From assembly GCA_024036415.1 (NCBI GenBank), contig JAMWET010000949.1, positions 270,501 to 334,500 on the forward strand: DNA of 64,000 bases, in the 5' to 3' direction. Position 1 is the first letter of the stretch. The number at the start of each line of letters is the position of its first letter. This document shows positions 36,001 through 48,775 of this stretch, one piece after another. The translations under genes were made by a program, and so were the position numbers. This DNA comes from Prochilodus magdalenae (Eukaryota > Chordata > Actinopteri > Characiformes > Prochilodontidae). The notes below the pieces were generated by a model, which saw only the letters and a list, made by a program, of their open reading frames with translations, did not search any database and was not told where the DNA came from.

Positions 36001-36828
36001 TCCTACATTATGTAATTTTACTATTTTGTCTTTGATGTCCTACAAAGACGTTTGTGTGAGTCTTTATACCAAAACATAATTATCATACCTCACTTTTATA
36101 TGACCATTATACACCCATGCCTTATGTTAAAGATGTTGGTTCTGATTGGCTGCCTGGAGTTCAGCCTTGTTCAAAAAGCACTTCACAAAAAAAAATATCT
36201 AAAACCTGCTAGCTTTGCAGCTCAGCTCTCATTTATTAAACACGCTTGTGTCCAGAAAAGTAGAAAGCTTTAGTTTTCCATGAGTTGGGGCTTTACATAA
36301 AGCCTTCCAGCCTCTGTATTCATGTTTTACCCTTTTTAAGAGTGTTCTTTGTACTCCTTATTGGACTGACAGCTGGGGCTGGATGCAACCCAAATTTGTT
36401 CCTTGGTGGACACACACAAGCACAGCAGCTGCCCAGGACAAGAAATGAAATGGAACATTTATTGCAGCTGTAATCACAGGTAATGAAACCGCCGTCTATG
36501 GAAGACTGGACTATGCACACACCGAGACCTCACCTTAAAGGGATACTCCTGCATTCTGATCACTATTGGTCACGTCTGCAGCATGTGAGCGAACCAGGGA
36601 CAATCATTCTGGACATTTCGGCCATATGTAGCAAGAAACAGATACCTGTGAAAATACACATGGGCACAGACACTAGTTGGCAGACCCTGAAGCTACTGGC
36701 TACAAGACAATGCAGCAGGCAAAGACTGAAAAATGCTGAAAGGCTGAAAAATGCTGTGGGAGCACAAAAGTTTTTACTCATCGTTAGCAGCCGTTGTATG
36801 CCAGTGATTTTTGACAAAGACAGCAAAA
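33058..36828. other. No gene seen; one candidate conserved island
   Basis: The section 33440-33740 is free of recognisable repeats, with CTTAATGATTTTCTCCAGTC and GTGATGACTTAATGAGACAA, and could be a conserved non-coding element. The rest is ordinary intergenic DNA, with TTAATTAATAGTCTAATAATAG near 35902. Open frames of 60-108 codons have no domains. Confidence 0.3.
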
Positions 36829-36936
36829 CAAACACACGCACACGCACGCACACACACACGCGCACACGCACGCACACACACACACACACACACACACGCA
36901 CGCACGCACGCACAAACACACACGCACGCACACAAA

Positions 36937-36975
<39 letters not shown>

Positions 36976-37096
36976 GCGCGCGCGCACACACACAAGCGCA
37001 CACCCACACCCACACACAAGCGCACACACATACACACGCACACACACACACAGACACGCACACACACACACACACACACGCACACACACGCACGCA
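36829..37096. repeat. CG-interspersed (CA)n tract
   Basis: About 270 bp of alternating purine-pyrimidine, (CA)n mixed with CACGCACG and an uninterrupted CGCGCGCGC run (about 36974-36983). It is open in most frames on both strands (up to 229 codons), which is a by-product of the repeat. It has strong potential for left-handed Z-DNA. Confidence 0.95.
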
Positions 37097-38339
37097 GGTT
37101 TTAACAGAAATGATATCTGTAGGCCAAAGCAATTCGGCTTGCTGTGCACGTGCTGTAAAGCTGAATAATTAATACTGTGGATTTTTTAACCCTTGCTCAC
37201 ACATATTTTGCAAACGAGTCTGTGCCTGAGGATAAACGTGCCTGACTAATTATCTGCTCCATTAATAAAAGAGTAATGATGAGATCTAAAAGAGATTAGA
37301 ATATGTAAAACTCCTACAAATGATTATTAACTTCATGACAGAATGTAGAACAGCAGTTCTAGGGGTGCAAAAACTTCCCAGAGGGGTGCAGGCAGTAGCC
37401 GGCTTGTAGAATGATAATGAAATCTCTCTCCGTTCTCCCATTCTCTTTTTTCAGTGGATAATCTTTCTCACTTTAATTTGTCAGGCTTTTTGGGCCAGTT
37501 TTCTCCCCCCTAGGTGGGCTTTAAATTAGGTACAACCAGCACATATACACGGTTTGTTATATTCTTATTAGTTATATGCATTTCCCTAAGACACTGTACG
37601 TACTAATTATGTGCTCTGCCACACATAAACCTCAGTGTTGAGCAAAAACCTCCAATTTTGATCATTTTTTTAGCCTTTGCATTGGGTTAAAATTGAGCAA
37701 AAGATGCTTTACCCATAGGATATATGGTTTAGTTCCAAAAGAGACGATATGTAAATACTTACATTACCTAAATCACTTTGTAATAGAGTTATAACAATGT
37801 CTGTATGTACTGAATATAGGTTATTACTTATATGAAATACTAACAGCTGTTCTGCAAAAGTGACAGACATTATGTCAAAATTCTGTCAGGGTTCCAAAAA
37901 TGGAGATACATGTTTTGTTCTAACACCAATATGTAAGAATTTATATGCAATAATATTTCCCATGAGTGTTTTATACAGTACTGTGTAATCATCAAACTTC
38001 AATTATTTAATTATTTAATTAGTTAATATAATATTTAATAATTATGTTGGTATCAACAGAAATTAGCTTTAAGAAAACTGATCAGTATCACACAGATGTT
38101 GACTAGAATGCATCACAATTACCACAAATCAAAATATTCAATGACATTAATTGTACTATAAGAGCAAAACAATTTCTACACTATCTGCTTTTTTCCATTA
38201 CGGTATTTGTGATCACTCAAATCACACTCTGAACATGTTAGAGATGTTTATGTCTTGGTATTTATATCAGCACTGGCAGATATGCAGATAAAAAACTTCA
38301 TATGAGCCTGCAATTCCCATATCACTGCATCCCATTTTT
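37097..38339. other. No gene seen; AT-rich, probable old transposon debris
   Basis: Phrases such as CCTCCAATTTTGATCATTTT and TTCCAAAAATGGAGATACAT suggest an old element, but ends and family are unclear. AATTATTTAATTATTTAATT-type sequence is at 38000-38040. Confidence 0.3.
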
Positions 38340-38870
38340 ACAGTGTTAGGAAAAAGAAACGGGACAATATATTTAACCTCATGAGCTAAATACATGATCT
38401 TCATTCAGTACTTGTTGTGTCCACTCTTTACCCAAGCTTCCATTCTTTTCAGGAATCTCACCTTTCAGACATCTTTCTACAGCAGTTCAGTCTGAGAAGT
38501 TGCTGGCATTTTCGATCTCAAACACATTCAGTGATGGACTCTGGGGTGGTCGGTCCATTGTTTTGAGAATACCAGCAGCTTCTTTGTTTCATTTGCAAAT
38601 GTGTTTTTCCACCTTTTCTCTCAGATAGGAGCTGCCTCACAGCTACACAACCTTTTAGATTCATAGTGTTTCACAGTGGAAGGACAGACAGAAACACCTG
38701 TGGATATTTTCGAATCTGAAGCAAGAGTGAAGACTGGTCTCCTGGCTCTCAAAGATGAAAGCTTTAAGTGCTGTTTATCTGATGGTGAATTTTGCTGGTC
38801 TACCTGGTTATGAAGGTTGTTAGGAGTTTCATTTTCTCTGTATATGTAACTCCTCTCTCTCCTCTTTGAA
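38340..38870 (-). mobile_element. Old DNA-transposon relic
   Basis: GTACTTGTTGTGTCCACTCT, then CAAGAGTGAAGACTGGTCTC, and near 38755-38840 GATGAAAGCTTTAAGTGCTG, TCTGATGGTGAATTTTG and GGTCTACCTGGTTATG. The last words recur at 49558-49610 (TCTGATGGTGAGAGTTTTAG, GTCTACCAGGTTATGC). They belong to an abundant fish DNA-transposon type by recollection. No transposase motif is left. Confidence 0.5.
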
Positions 38871-39606
38871 CTCACCTGGACGTCTCCTACACCAACTTGC
38901 CTGACTTTATTAGGGTGCAAATCCGCTGCCATTGAAAATGCTACGGGCATCTGATGCTTGGCCCCCAAGGTTTCTGCAAGCACTAAAATACAAACTCTGT
39001 GTGTTTCTAAACGATCTAGTCTGGATTATTGCACATGAATGCAGGATTAGTGTGATGCTACAGTAGAAGGCAGCGATAAAGCTAATTCCCCATTCATCAA
39101 CCAAGAAACAATGAGAGATGAAATTGGGTTTGGTGCCCAGGGAATATTTTGAATATTGTGGCTGATATGGTATCATATGGAATTCATTAGGGGGATATCA
39201 TATTTGATAGTTTTATAATATGCACTGTGTGTGGTAGATAGTCCATTATATCTGAGACCATAAATGAATTAGCACAAACATCCAAGCACGATATCCAGTA
39301 TGTATCAAAAAGCTGCAATAAATATTATAAATATATATCCATATTCCACATTACATCATGTGTTATCATTAGCTCTAGAGTGGAGAAATATAGCCTGTAC
39401 AGGTTTATTCACTGTAAAAGTCAAATTCCTTTTCTTTACCTCTCTCTTCTTTTTTAAAATAGGTGGTTTGTAGTCATATGATTCCAATAACATGCAAAAT
39501 TCTGATGGAGGGCATGAAGAGAAAAGCAGAATAGACAAAATGGAGACAAGCTTGTATTGGTATAGACGATATTACCAGAGAAAAGTATACAGAAAATATA
39601 ATATAC
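38871..39606. other. No gene seen
   Basis: AT-rich sequence. The 88-codon minus-strand open frame at 38910-39176 has no recognisable features. Confidence 0.3.
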
Positions 39607-40045
39607 ACTCATCGTCAATAGAATAGTAGCACAAATAGATTCACCTAGAAGAAATCAACTGACAGGAATGAAACTTCGTCGGTTTGGCATTGTGAGACAT
39701 GCGACTGATTCAAGTTTCACCCTCAGCTGCGCATGTGACATAAGCAGGGACGAACCTTATCGCTGTACCTGACTGACCCAACAGCCACGATTATGGACAT
39801 TCAGTGAGCAGTGATGTCCTCCATGCCTCATCCTGTTAGTGCCAGCACCATTGGCAGACAACCGCACGATGCAGGACCACATGTACGCAGACTGCTACCA
39901 TGACTGCCCCATGTCAACATCACCAAAGACTGCAATGGTGTCGTGCCAGACTTTCAAGGAGTAACTCGGAATGGCAGCGGGTCATCTTCAGTGATGAGTC
40001 CTGCTATTGTCTTGGTGGAGATGACTGTCGGTGTGTGGAGTCACT
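39607..40045 (+). mobile_element. Tc1-like family B, transposase remnant on plus strand
   Basis: Left terminus ACACTCATCGTCAATAGAAT. Around 39960-40040 a plus frame reads SNSEWQRVIFSDESCYCLGG, the FSDES motif that carries a catalytic Asp in Tc1 transposases, here intact. Upstream, about 39850-39920, is a tract reading RQPHDAG and HVRRLLP. Stop codons and frame breaks are frequent and the C-terminal third with the catalytic Glu is absent. Confidence 0.8.
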
Positions 40046-40389
40046 GTGGTCTGCGTAGTCGTTTACTTAATGTAATTTAACCTCTCTCAAAGTTATAATA
40101 AAATGCCAATAAATTCATGGATCATCATGAATAGATAAAGATAAACAAGATAAAGTCACTGCAGCTCATTAGTTATGTTCGCCTGTCTTATGTGGAACTG
40201 CTCACCCCGATTTAAGTGTCAGTGGTGTTGCTTGTAGCAATTGTTTTAAATCCATCACCAGTGCACACCAACAGGTGAACTGTGCAAAATACAATGTTCG
40301 CTCCCTCTGACCACACAGAGCTCACGACAGCTTCTTATTCGTCAGCAGGTGCCGGAATGTAGAACAAGAAAATTTTAACAAGAAGCTAG
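40046..40389. other. No gene seen
   Basis: Spacer with a few fish-repeat-like words, not assigned. Confidence 0.3.
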
Positions 40390-40603
40390 CGGTTGGTGTA
40401 GCTCAGCGAATAGCACCACGACCCGCCAGGGAGCCACCACCACATGTGGGAGACTGGGGTTTGAATCCCGGTCTGGGTGACTATGCTGTGCTACATCAGT
40501 AAGAGTCCCTGGGCCAGACTCCTAACACTACATTGGCCCACCTGTAATATGATTAACCTTGTAAGTCACTCTGGATAAGAGCGTCAGCTAAATGCCGTAA
40601 ACG
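40390..40603 (+). mobile_element. tRNA-derived SINE, second full copy
   Basis: Same structure as 22124-22338: GGTGTAGCTCAGCGAATAGC head, B box GGTTTGAATCC (one C-to-T change from the canonical site), CTATGCTGTGCTACATCAGT body, and the CTCTGGATAAGAGCGTCAGC tail. It lies inside an older repeat resembling the first 210 bases. Confidence 0.9.
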
Positions 40604-41019
40604 TTAGCTTGTGAATGGGAAGCTGACTTCAGTTTCATCCCAACCACACTCCTTAATACTCTATGGTAATAGGTAGAGCCAAACAGCTGCTGGCTGAAAA
40701 GCTGGATACATGTAAACCATGTCATGTAAAACAGACCGAAGCTCAGTTTTTTTGATGCTTCAACATTTGCATAACAAATCAGAAGCTAATTTCATAATAA
40801 GGGAAGAAAAAATATATTTTCTGTGATATAGGCTTTTATTTTTAAACTATAAGCATCATAGCAGTGCAGTAGTTTGTTTTCTGTGCATGCCTAAAGTTTC
40901 ACATCACTGACTCAGTACCATCCAGTGACGCTATTCTCAGCCTCCGCATCAGACGCATTAGTTCATTTTTATTTTTTTTAAGACCGAAACTATGTAATTA
41001 AAGAAATGGACTGTGGCGG
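40604..41019. other. No gene seen
   Basis: AT-rich intergenic sequence. Confidence 0.3.
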
Positions 41020-42150
41020 GGTGCTTTGGGACTTTTCCATTTGAAGGCCTGCTGGAGGGTTTTATTAAATGATTGCTTTCTTTCTGACAAATTTGTGTAC
41101 GGGACAATGATACATAAGAGAGGGAGGAGGAAAAAAGAAAAACAAGGCAGAGTACAAAAACAGAGTAATCAAGTTAGCGTTCAGAGAGGAAATAGCTCAT
41201 GCTGTGCCATTTGTGTGCTCCTACAGGGAGGGAGTAGAGTGGAGGAGAGAGAAAGGGAGGGAGAGAGAGAAAGAGAGAAATGAATATAGAGAGATGGAAG
41301 AAGGAGAAGCGAGGCGTGCTCGCAGCAAAAGCATAAAAGTAAAAGTGGGGCCAAAGCGCAAAGCGTTTGCGGGTGAGGGGCGGGGCAACTCATGCATAAT
41401 GCATGAGGGTGGAATTTTTGGGGAAGAAAAAGAGAATAAGAGAAAGCGGCACATTCTTTTTTTTTTCCAGCCTACCTAAAAGCTGCCGGGGCTGAGAGAG
41501 AGAAAGAGAGAGAGAGAACAATGACTCCACTTGCTTTTTGGCTCGTCTTATCTCATCTCTTCCCCTCCGTCTTTTCTGCCTTTTTGTTTTCACATCTAAA
41601 GCTGTCGGGGAGGAAGACAGATGCGGGGAGGTGACTAATGCATCCCCAGACTACTTTTGTCTGGAGAGAGAAGCGAGTGGAGAGAGAGAGAGAAGGAGAG
41701 AGAGAGAGAGAGAGACAGATAGAGGTGGGGGGGGATTAAATTGTTTTCCAGTGAAACAGATGCCATACAGTATCTTACAAACACCGGGAAGAAGACGAGC
41801 ACTCTGAGGGGTTTCTGTTATGAGCTCTGCTGCGGGTGTCTGGACTCATCTGGAAGAAATATGCTAATACTGTCAATAATAAACATTCAGACGACATGAA
41901 TATGCAATGGCTTCACATGGCCTATTTAAAGGCAAGACAAATCACACAAAGAGAGTGTCGGGTAAACAAACAGAACAACTCGAGGACTGCAGTGTGGGCC
42001 GTTATCGTAGATCGAGTACATTTGCTGTTATATGGAGACTAATTCTATTTCAGCCAATCGTGGATCATTACTTCCTTCGACAGGTGACAACCACATCCTC
42101 AATGAGCTTACACAAAAATAAAATAACCACAACGTGAACTCCGTCACTGG
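41020..42150. other. Repeat-poor island with GA tracts; candidate regulatory region
   Basis: Contains GA-rich tracts (41231-41285, 41495-41518, 41673-41715), a GC box and a POU-type palindrome (listed separately). TTTATTAAATGATTGC at 41059 and the 41830-42100 section are also free of known repeats. It lies 1.4-2.5 kb beyond the 3' end of the minus-strand gene. A regulatory role is inference from motif content. Confidence 0.35.
41377..41407. promoter_or_regulatory. GC box plus spaced ATGCAT palindrome (POU-dimer-like)
   Basis: GGGGCGGGGC (41377-41386, Sp1-type) is followed three bases later by the perfect odd palindrome CTCATGCATAATGCATGAG (41389-41407). Its core is ATGCAT-A-ATGCAT. POU-domain dimers are known to bind ATGCATATGCAT (the MORE element), and versions with one extra central base have been described. 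Function here is inference. Confidence 0.5.
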
Positions 42151-42681
<531 letters not shown>

Positions 42682-42745
42682 GTGATGTACTGAACTGACA
42701 TTCAGGACACCGAACAGAAACCAAATTATAATAAATGATTTACTT

Positions 42746-42751
42746 TTTATT
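42746..42751 (-). terminator. Candidate poly(A) signal of the coiled-coil gene
   Basis: AATAAA on the minus strand, about 790 bases after the stop codon at 43541-43543. It is the nearest canonical hexamer I found downstream. Use is unproven; a variant signal closer to the stop is possible. Confidence 0.3.
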
Positions 42752-43149
42752 TATGATTCTGAACAAAATTTAACTGCTAAATAATAACACACATTAATCC
42801 ATGGTGCCCATAACCAAATAACAGCGTTTCCGAATGTTAAATTTTAAATGTTGAACACAATAAGATAGAAAACAGTCGCTGCTGTTGGAATAAAACGTTC
42901 TGTCCCTGAAATGCTACCTTTACAGCAGATAGAACCAACACTTGCCTTTTAGTCCGAGTCAGTGTAACCAGAGCTCTCTCCAAGTTATTTTGTGCTGTTT
43001 CTCTTGGTCCATTATGGTCAAATTTACACACAATGTAAAGAGCAACAGACATTTTTAAATTACACCAGGGACTAAAAATCCAAAAACTGAGCTCTGAGGA
43101 TTACTGTTCCAACAGCAGTGGTGTAGTGTCTTTTCAGTAGTGAGTCCTA

Positions 43150-43345
43150 ACATGCTTAACAAGCAATACCATAGAAGAACCATCCTGGATCCCTAAAGAA
43201 CCATTCAGTCCATTTGTTTGTAAAGAACCACTGGCCTCAAAGACGCTTAAACAGTTAAAGAACCACCACAGAAAAAACACCTCCCTAGAACGCTTCAGGG
43301 TTCTTTAGAGGACCATTTGTAAGCGAGATGTACGAGTGCTCAGAA
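43150..43345. repeat. GGTTCTT/AAGAACC repeat-family member in probable 3' UTR
   Basis: AGAAGAACCATCCTGGATCC, TAAAGAACCATTCAGTCC, TTAAAGAACCACCACAG and CAGGGTTCTTTAGAGGACCA match the style of blocks at 11055 and 18075. It lies 200-390 bases after the stop codon and would be within the 3' UTR if the signal at 42746 is used. Confidence 0.5.
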
Positions 43346-43540
43346 GCTTTTTAAAGTTTAACGGACCTCTACTGTAACATATAGGGCTCCTATATGTTTA
43401 GGTACCCTAACCACACCTTTTCTAGAACCAACCAGGGAAGCAAATATAAATGTCCAATATTTTGAAACTATTTCAATTAAATTTTCATAAACATGGAAAG
43501 CATTTACAAGTTTCTCAAAGTGGCTAATGTCTCGCTGCAT

Positions 43541-44010
43541 CTAGCTCTGCCACTCTGGTCTAGCTGCTACCTTGCTGCTCTTGCCCATGGAAGAGCTCCT
43601 CCTCCTCGGCCTCTGGTTGACCCCAGTTGGTTGGGACGGACTGTGTCTGGAGGTATCCGATGTGACATCCACTGTCAGGGTCGTTCTCAGGGCTCTGTGC
43701 CTCTGCTGGGCTGGCAGGAGAGAGGGCTGTTTTTCCGGAGCAGTGCTGCTGGGGTCTCCAGAGTTTCCAGACTGATCCATGCTGTCCTGCTGAGTGGTGC
43801 CAGGACAGACTGTGTGAGGCTGGTCTGATGGGGCGCTGGTCTCCCTCCGCTGGGCCCTGAGAGACTGCAGGGTGCATATGGCTTGCTGATGCTCTTGCTG
43901 CAAGGAGTAAAGCTGGCCGGCTGCTTTCTCTCTGTTCTCAGCACAGTCCTTCAGGAGCGCTTCCACAGCCTGCAGGAAATCACGGCCATACTGCACCAGG
44001 ACCTCATCTC
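43541..44010 (-). CDS. Last coding exon of an unrecognised coiled-coil protein
   Basis: The acceptor GTGAGCAG ends at 44011, and the exon runs 470 bp to the TAG at 43541-43543. With the single base carried over from the previous exon it starts Gly-Asp-Glu-Val and encodes 155 further residues. The N-terminal third (DFLQAVEALLKDCAENREK, then QLYSLQQEHQQ) is helical with heptad-like leucines. The rest is low-complexity, Ser/Pro/Gln-rich, with a basic PRRRSSS patch near the end and the C-terminus ARPEWQS. Phase agrees exactly with exon 55425-55559. On the genome strand its upstream border is a 640-bp (CA)n tract. I do not recognise the family. Centrosomal or cytoskeletal adaptors often look like this, which is only a guess. 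Earlier exons are partly outside the window. Confidence 0.85.
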
Positions 44011-44017
44011 CTGCTCA

Positions 44018-44662
<645 letters not shown>

Positions 44663-46110
44663 CTTTACGATTAGCAGGTAATTTAAGGGTGAAATTACAG
44701 TGAGGTGTTTTGGGCTAAAATTCCTCCATGCCTATGTGCACAACTAATCAACAGCTAGCGGAAATGTTTGTGTAATTTGGTTCTCCTTATCTACTTTTAG
44801 GACTTTGCATGCAAATCTGATTGAGCTTCAGATCCCATTCAGCAGAAATATAGAAAATTCAGTAACACGTTAAGTGATACATGTAACTTGGCATGCGAAC
44901 ATGTAGCTGTTACATGTTTACCAAATATTTAAACACTGTAGCTACTGTTAATGTATTACTTCATGTTAGGCAACACTTGATTTGATTATTGTAACATGTT
45001 ACTGAAAATTCTGAAGGGTTTACAAACTTTCAGGCACCACTGTAGAAGGGTGCTAGCTATAACCTCTTAGTCCTGAGCTGATAGCTGTTTTATATCTTGC
45101 ATGTTAATTTTTAACCTACAAAGATGTATTACATTTGTGGGGCAATCTTTACATTTCTCCATGTGTGGGATGTGGACTTCATGGTGCTGGATTCTACTGT
45201 AATCAGTTTAATAAACATATTGATAATGTTGATCATTAGCGACGGTTACGGCATCATCAGGGTTTTAGCATCCAGTCTCCCAATGAAAAGCCAATACATT
45301 ATACCATCATGATTCAGTAGTGGCGTAACTACATAGCAGCAGTACAAGCAGAACGGGTACATGTTGACCGTCATGGTTTTAATAACAAAAGCCATCTATT
45401 TAATATTTACCAGCATCCCGCTGCTCCAGCATGAGAATAATGTAATCACAAACAGAGAAGAAAAGAAAACGCAAAGCTAATTAGCAGAAACCAGAACCGG
45501 CCAGGTAGGTTCCAGGTAGTGCCACACCCATTTCCACAATGAATATAATATTTTAGACTGTGAGTTTCTGTTGTTTATTTGAGTTAAAAGAAGCAATGCG
45601 CATGTCGTTACAATGGTTTTCTTGCCCAGAGCTTCAGTCATAATGTGTTTTTCCTTCCTTTCGTTGGCTACCTGACCTGAACTAACTGGGAGCAGAACCT
45701 TCCACAGGACTGATAAAAGGTTGCGCTGTCACAGCAGTCCACTTTATCCTCTCATGTTGGACTAATGGCAGTCTACAACACCGTACATAGACATCTGTCA
45801 CATGCTGTCAAAACTGTCATTTCCTAGATTCTACTGAAGATTTTTGTTAATTTTTTGAATGTTTAGGCAAAAAAAAAAATTACATATTGCTCCTTTAAGA
45901 CGTGTCCATTGACCACAGTCCCATAATCATATGAATATAACAGCACTGTTTAATAAAACTGCTGGAGAATAAAATGTAAAGATGGAAACTTACATTGGGC
46001 AGTATACTGGTATAACAGGGTTTTAGCACTGCCCTGAAAATGTGTCATATCAGTCGGGCTGTAGTTAGTTAGTTTTCAGTCACAGTGTGATCCCTAGAAT
46101 GAAACATATG
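44663..46110. other. Intron sequence; one dispersed repeat
   Basis: The part 45600-45725 is the second copy of the repeat at 22890-23070 (GCCCAGAGCTTCAGTCATAA, CTAACTGGGAGCAGAACC). No exon signals were seen on either strand. Confidence 0.4.
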
Positions 46111-46114
46111 TTGT

Positions 46115-46200
46115 TCCTAGGTCAGCCTTTCCGATAAAACGGCCAGCAAGTTTAGCTGTAAGGTATGCGTACCTAATAAACTGGCAACTTATTGTATATA
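46115..46200 (+). mobile_element. Terminal fragment of MITE-like family
   Basis: CTTTCCGATAAAACGGCCAG, then GCGTACCTAATAAACTGGCA, parallel TTTCTGATAAAGTGGCCAAT, then GTGTCTAATAAACTGG at 57697-57750. An end piece only. Confidence 0.5.
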
Positions 46201-46379
46201 TTACTGCAACTCTGCTGGGTAACAAGATGAATATTCAATCACTCCACACCTTGCGAGTGACAGGGGAGCAGCGCCTGGTATCATGCAGTGTAATAAACTA
46301 GACCTGGTGGTGTTGGTTCCTTAGAGCTTTCTCCATGCGTGCGGGCCTCACCCAGAGTTTACATTAAACCCATAGATAA

Positions 46380-46700
46380 CCGAGGCAGGCCGTTTACACT
46401 GAGACTGCTGCAGACTAGATTTAGACCGTTCCTTGCGGAGAGAGGGAGAGGGGGAGGCTGGAAAGGTGGGAGTGTGAAATGAAGGCAAGATAAATGAAGA
46501 GAGTGTTCTGATGGGGAGAGAGAGGTATGTGTCAGGAACGCTGCTGTAAATCTCCGATTTCAGGCCTCAGCACAGTCACCTGGCCAACAGAGGAAATACT
46601 TTCTCTCGGGGTTGCAGCTGTTGCAGGGAAAATTGGCTCACTTTCATACCCTGGCGCTCCTCAGAAGGGGAAAATCACCTGTATCCAACACACGTGAGGT
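46380..46700. other. Intronic repeat-free GC-richer stretch
   Basis: GAGAGGGAGAGGGGGAGGCTGG and CCGATTTCAGGCCTCAGCAC, no known repeat words. Weak candidate for a conserved intronic element. Confidence 0.2.
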
Positions 46701-47099
46701 GTAAATTACAATTGCATAAGGCTAGATGACAACCGCATATAAGGAGTGGATTTCGTTGTGCAATAGCTCAGCATCTCACACCTCCATGTAAACAGACAAA
46801 GTCTGTTATGATTTGATTAAGATTCCTCAGAAATATCACATCAACACATTTTGATTCAAATCTTTTGTTATGAATCAGAATTACCTAACAAATGATTTTA
46901 CACCATTGAAAAATTAAGTTGCTGATCTTAAATGATACAGAAAATTTAAAATCTGGTAAATGGAGATGGTTTTCTTTGGACAGCGATGATACTGTCATGC
47001 CTGCTGTTTCTCCTCTCACCTCCGACCCACCACCTGATGTCATTGTCACATGTCCATCTTTGCCTTCACATCCTAGGTATTGAGTTTTACCTGACAATC

Positions 47100-47440
47100 G
47101 GTTAGTCTGTTTAAATACTTCTCTCTGGCACTGGCTCAGTGCACAGTAATGCCACCCTGTTGCATACAGAGCCTTCTCTCTCGGTTTGATCTTGTTTGTT
47201 ACTCTAGCTTTGACTTGATTTTGATTCTCTGGTTTACTCCTCTAGTTTATTCCCTTTGGTACCGCCTCCTGGTCGGATTGTCTGCTTGGTTTGACTCTTG
47301 CCTGTTTATTGACTCAGACTCAGTTTAGCCCTCTGATTGTTTTTCCTTGTTCTCGCTATTGCTGGGTTTGGGTACAAACCTGGTTAATAAACTGTGCCTT
47401 GCTTTTAGCTCAGTGCGCGTCACAATCTGTTTGTCTATCG
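47100..47440 (+). mobile_element. Retroelement-end-like dispersed repeat
   Basis: Sequence rich in TTTGACT/TTGATT words (TCTAGCTTTGACTTGATTTT, CTCTTGCCTGTTTATTGACT), ending with GGTTAATAAACTGTGCCTTG, then TCAGTGCGCGTCACAA. It includes an AATAAA and closes like the 420-970 element read in reverse. Probably the same general class, no coding part. Confidence 0.45.
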
Positions 47441-48469
47441 TCACAGATAGGCTATGTAGATTTCTAGCGCTGTCTTAGCTTTCCAACTCTAAAATCCCCC
47501 AGAGTCAGACTTGAAAAATAAACGAAAAATAATAAACTCCTTTGGCAGCCCATCGGGGGGATAGCATTGCTCCTGTCGCCATCAAGTGTCAGGCACCCTG
47601 TCTTATCATGCCGCTGCCCATGGTGCATTATAGTGGCAGGCAACAGTACCCATATGAGATAAGCAGGTGCAGGGGCAGCTCCTGACAGACTCACCAACAC
47701 ACATAGATGTGGAGATAATGGGCAAAAGACAAAGGGACAGCACAGCCGGATAACAAAGGCCACTGCTGTCACCTATGGCAGAGGAATAGGCTGACATACC
47801 ATGCATTGTACTGGAATGCCACACAACCAGATAACAGACGCTTGTAACAGTAAGATGGAATTGGCATTATCGTGCCATGAAGTAAATTGCGTTTTGTCAA
47901 GGTGACAAAAGAAGACGGTTTCAATGGTCACACTGGAAGAATGGCATGTTCCAAAGGTCAGAGATACATTATCGGGGATGACAAAAAAGCAAAGACATCT
48001 ACCTCTCCCTTGGTCTCATAAACAAGCATGAACTCCTGCTTATAGTCTGATGGGTCTCAACGTGGCTGAGAACAACCTACTTTGACTAAATGAGGCTGTC
48101 TGATTGGCATGCAGAACAACCAGCCACAAACTGTTGTTTGCACATGATGTGGACAGGAAGGCTACTAAACGCTCTGAACAGTCAAGAGAAGGAATTACTG
48201 TCCAGTGCACAATCAAGAGAGAAAGGAGTACTACACCACTCGTCCTGTGCTCTCTTGGGCACCCTGCCTTGGATGGTTGTGGCTATGGCAGCCTTCAGAT
48301 TGCTCCCCTTTCCTCAACCCCATCTCTTCCTGAGAATAAAGCTTGTGGGTCAGTTTGAGTTCTGTAAGCCTCCCAGGTCTTAGGTACCCCCTCTGGTGCA
48401 GTATGAGCTGCCCATGGAAATTTTCTCTCAGTAACCGTCATAGACAAGTTCATCTTCCCAGTGTTAAAA
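47441..48469. other. Intron sequence, nothing recognised
   Basis: Open frames of 70-102 codons on both strands at 47464-48383 have no identifiable domains. Some may be decayed retrotransposon sequence. Confidence 0.3.
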
Positions 48470-48775
48470 ATCATGTGACATAAGCAAGGACGGGCCTTAT
48501 CACTGTAATGCTAAGATGTCGTGCCAGACTGTCATGGAGTGAATGACAGCAGGTCATCTTTAGAGATGAGTCCCACATTTGTCTGCAGGAACTGTGTGAG
48601 AACATTTAAGCTGCATGGGATGGATTATCGCAGGACACCATTAAGAACCCTCTGCAACTCCATGCTGAGACTTGGCATGTTGCATTAGCAAGCATGGCAG
48701 ACCAGCACCATACTGAGAAACACTATGTGCAGTTCAATAAATATTGCCCAGATCAGTCTAAATGCATCATCATTT
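48470..48775 (+). mobile_element. Tc1-like family B, diverged fragment
   Basis: CATGTGACATAAGCAAGGAC, GCAGGTCATCTTTAGAGATG, then GAGTCCCACATTTGTCTGCA align with the 39607 copy (GTCATCTTCAGTGATGAGTC), followed by AGCTGCATGGGATGGATTAT, then CGCAGGACACCATTAAGAAC. Large internal losses, no intact frame. Confidence 0.7.

Noticed and set aside
36483..37172. 229-codon plus-strand and 189-codon minus-strand frames
   Set aside because: Most of their length is the CA/CG repeat; the flanking parts show no domain or splice signal.
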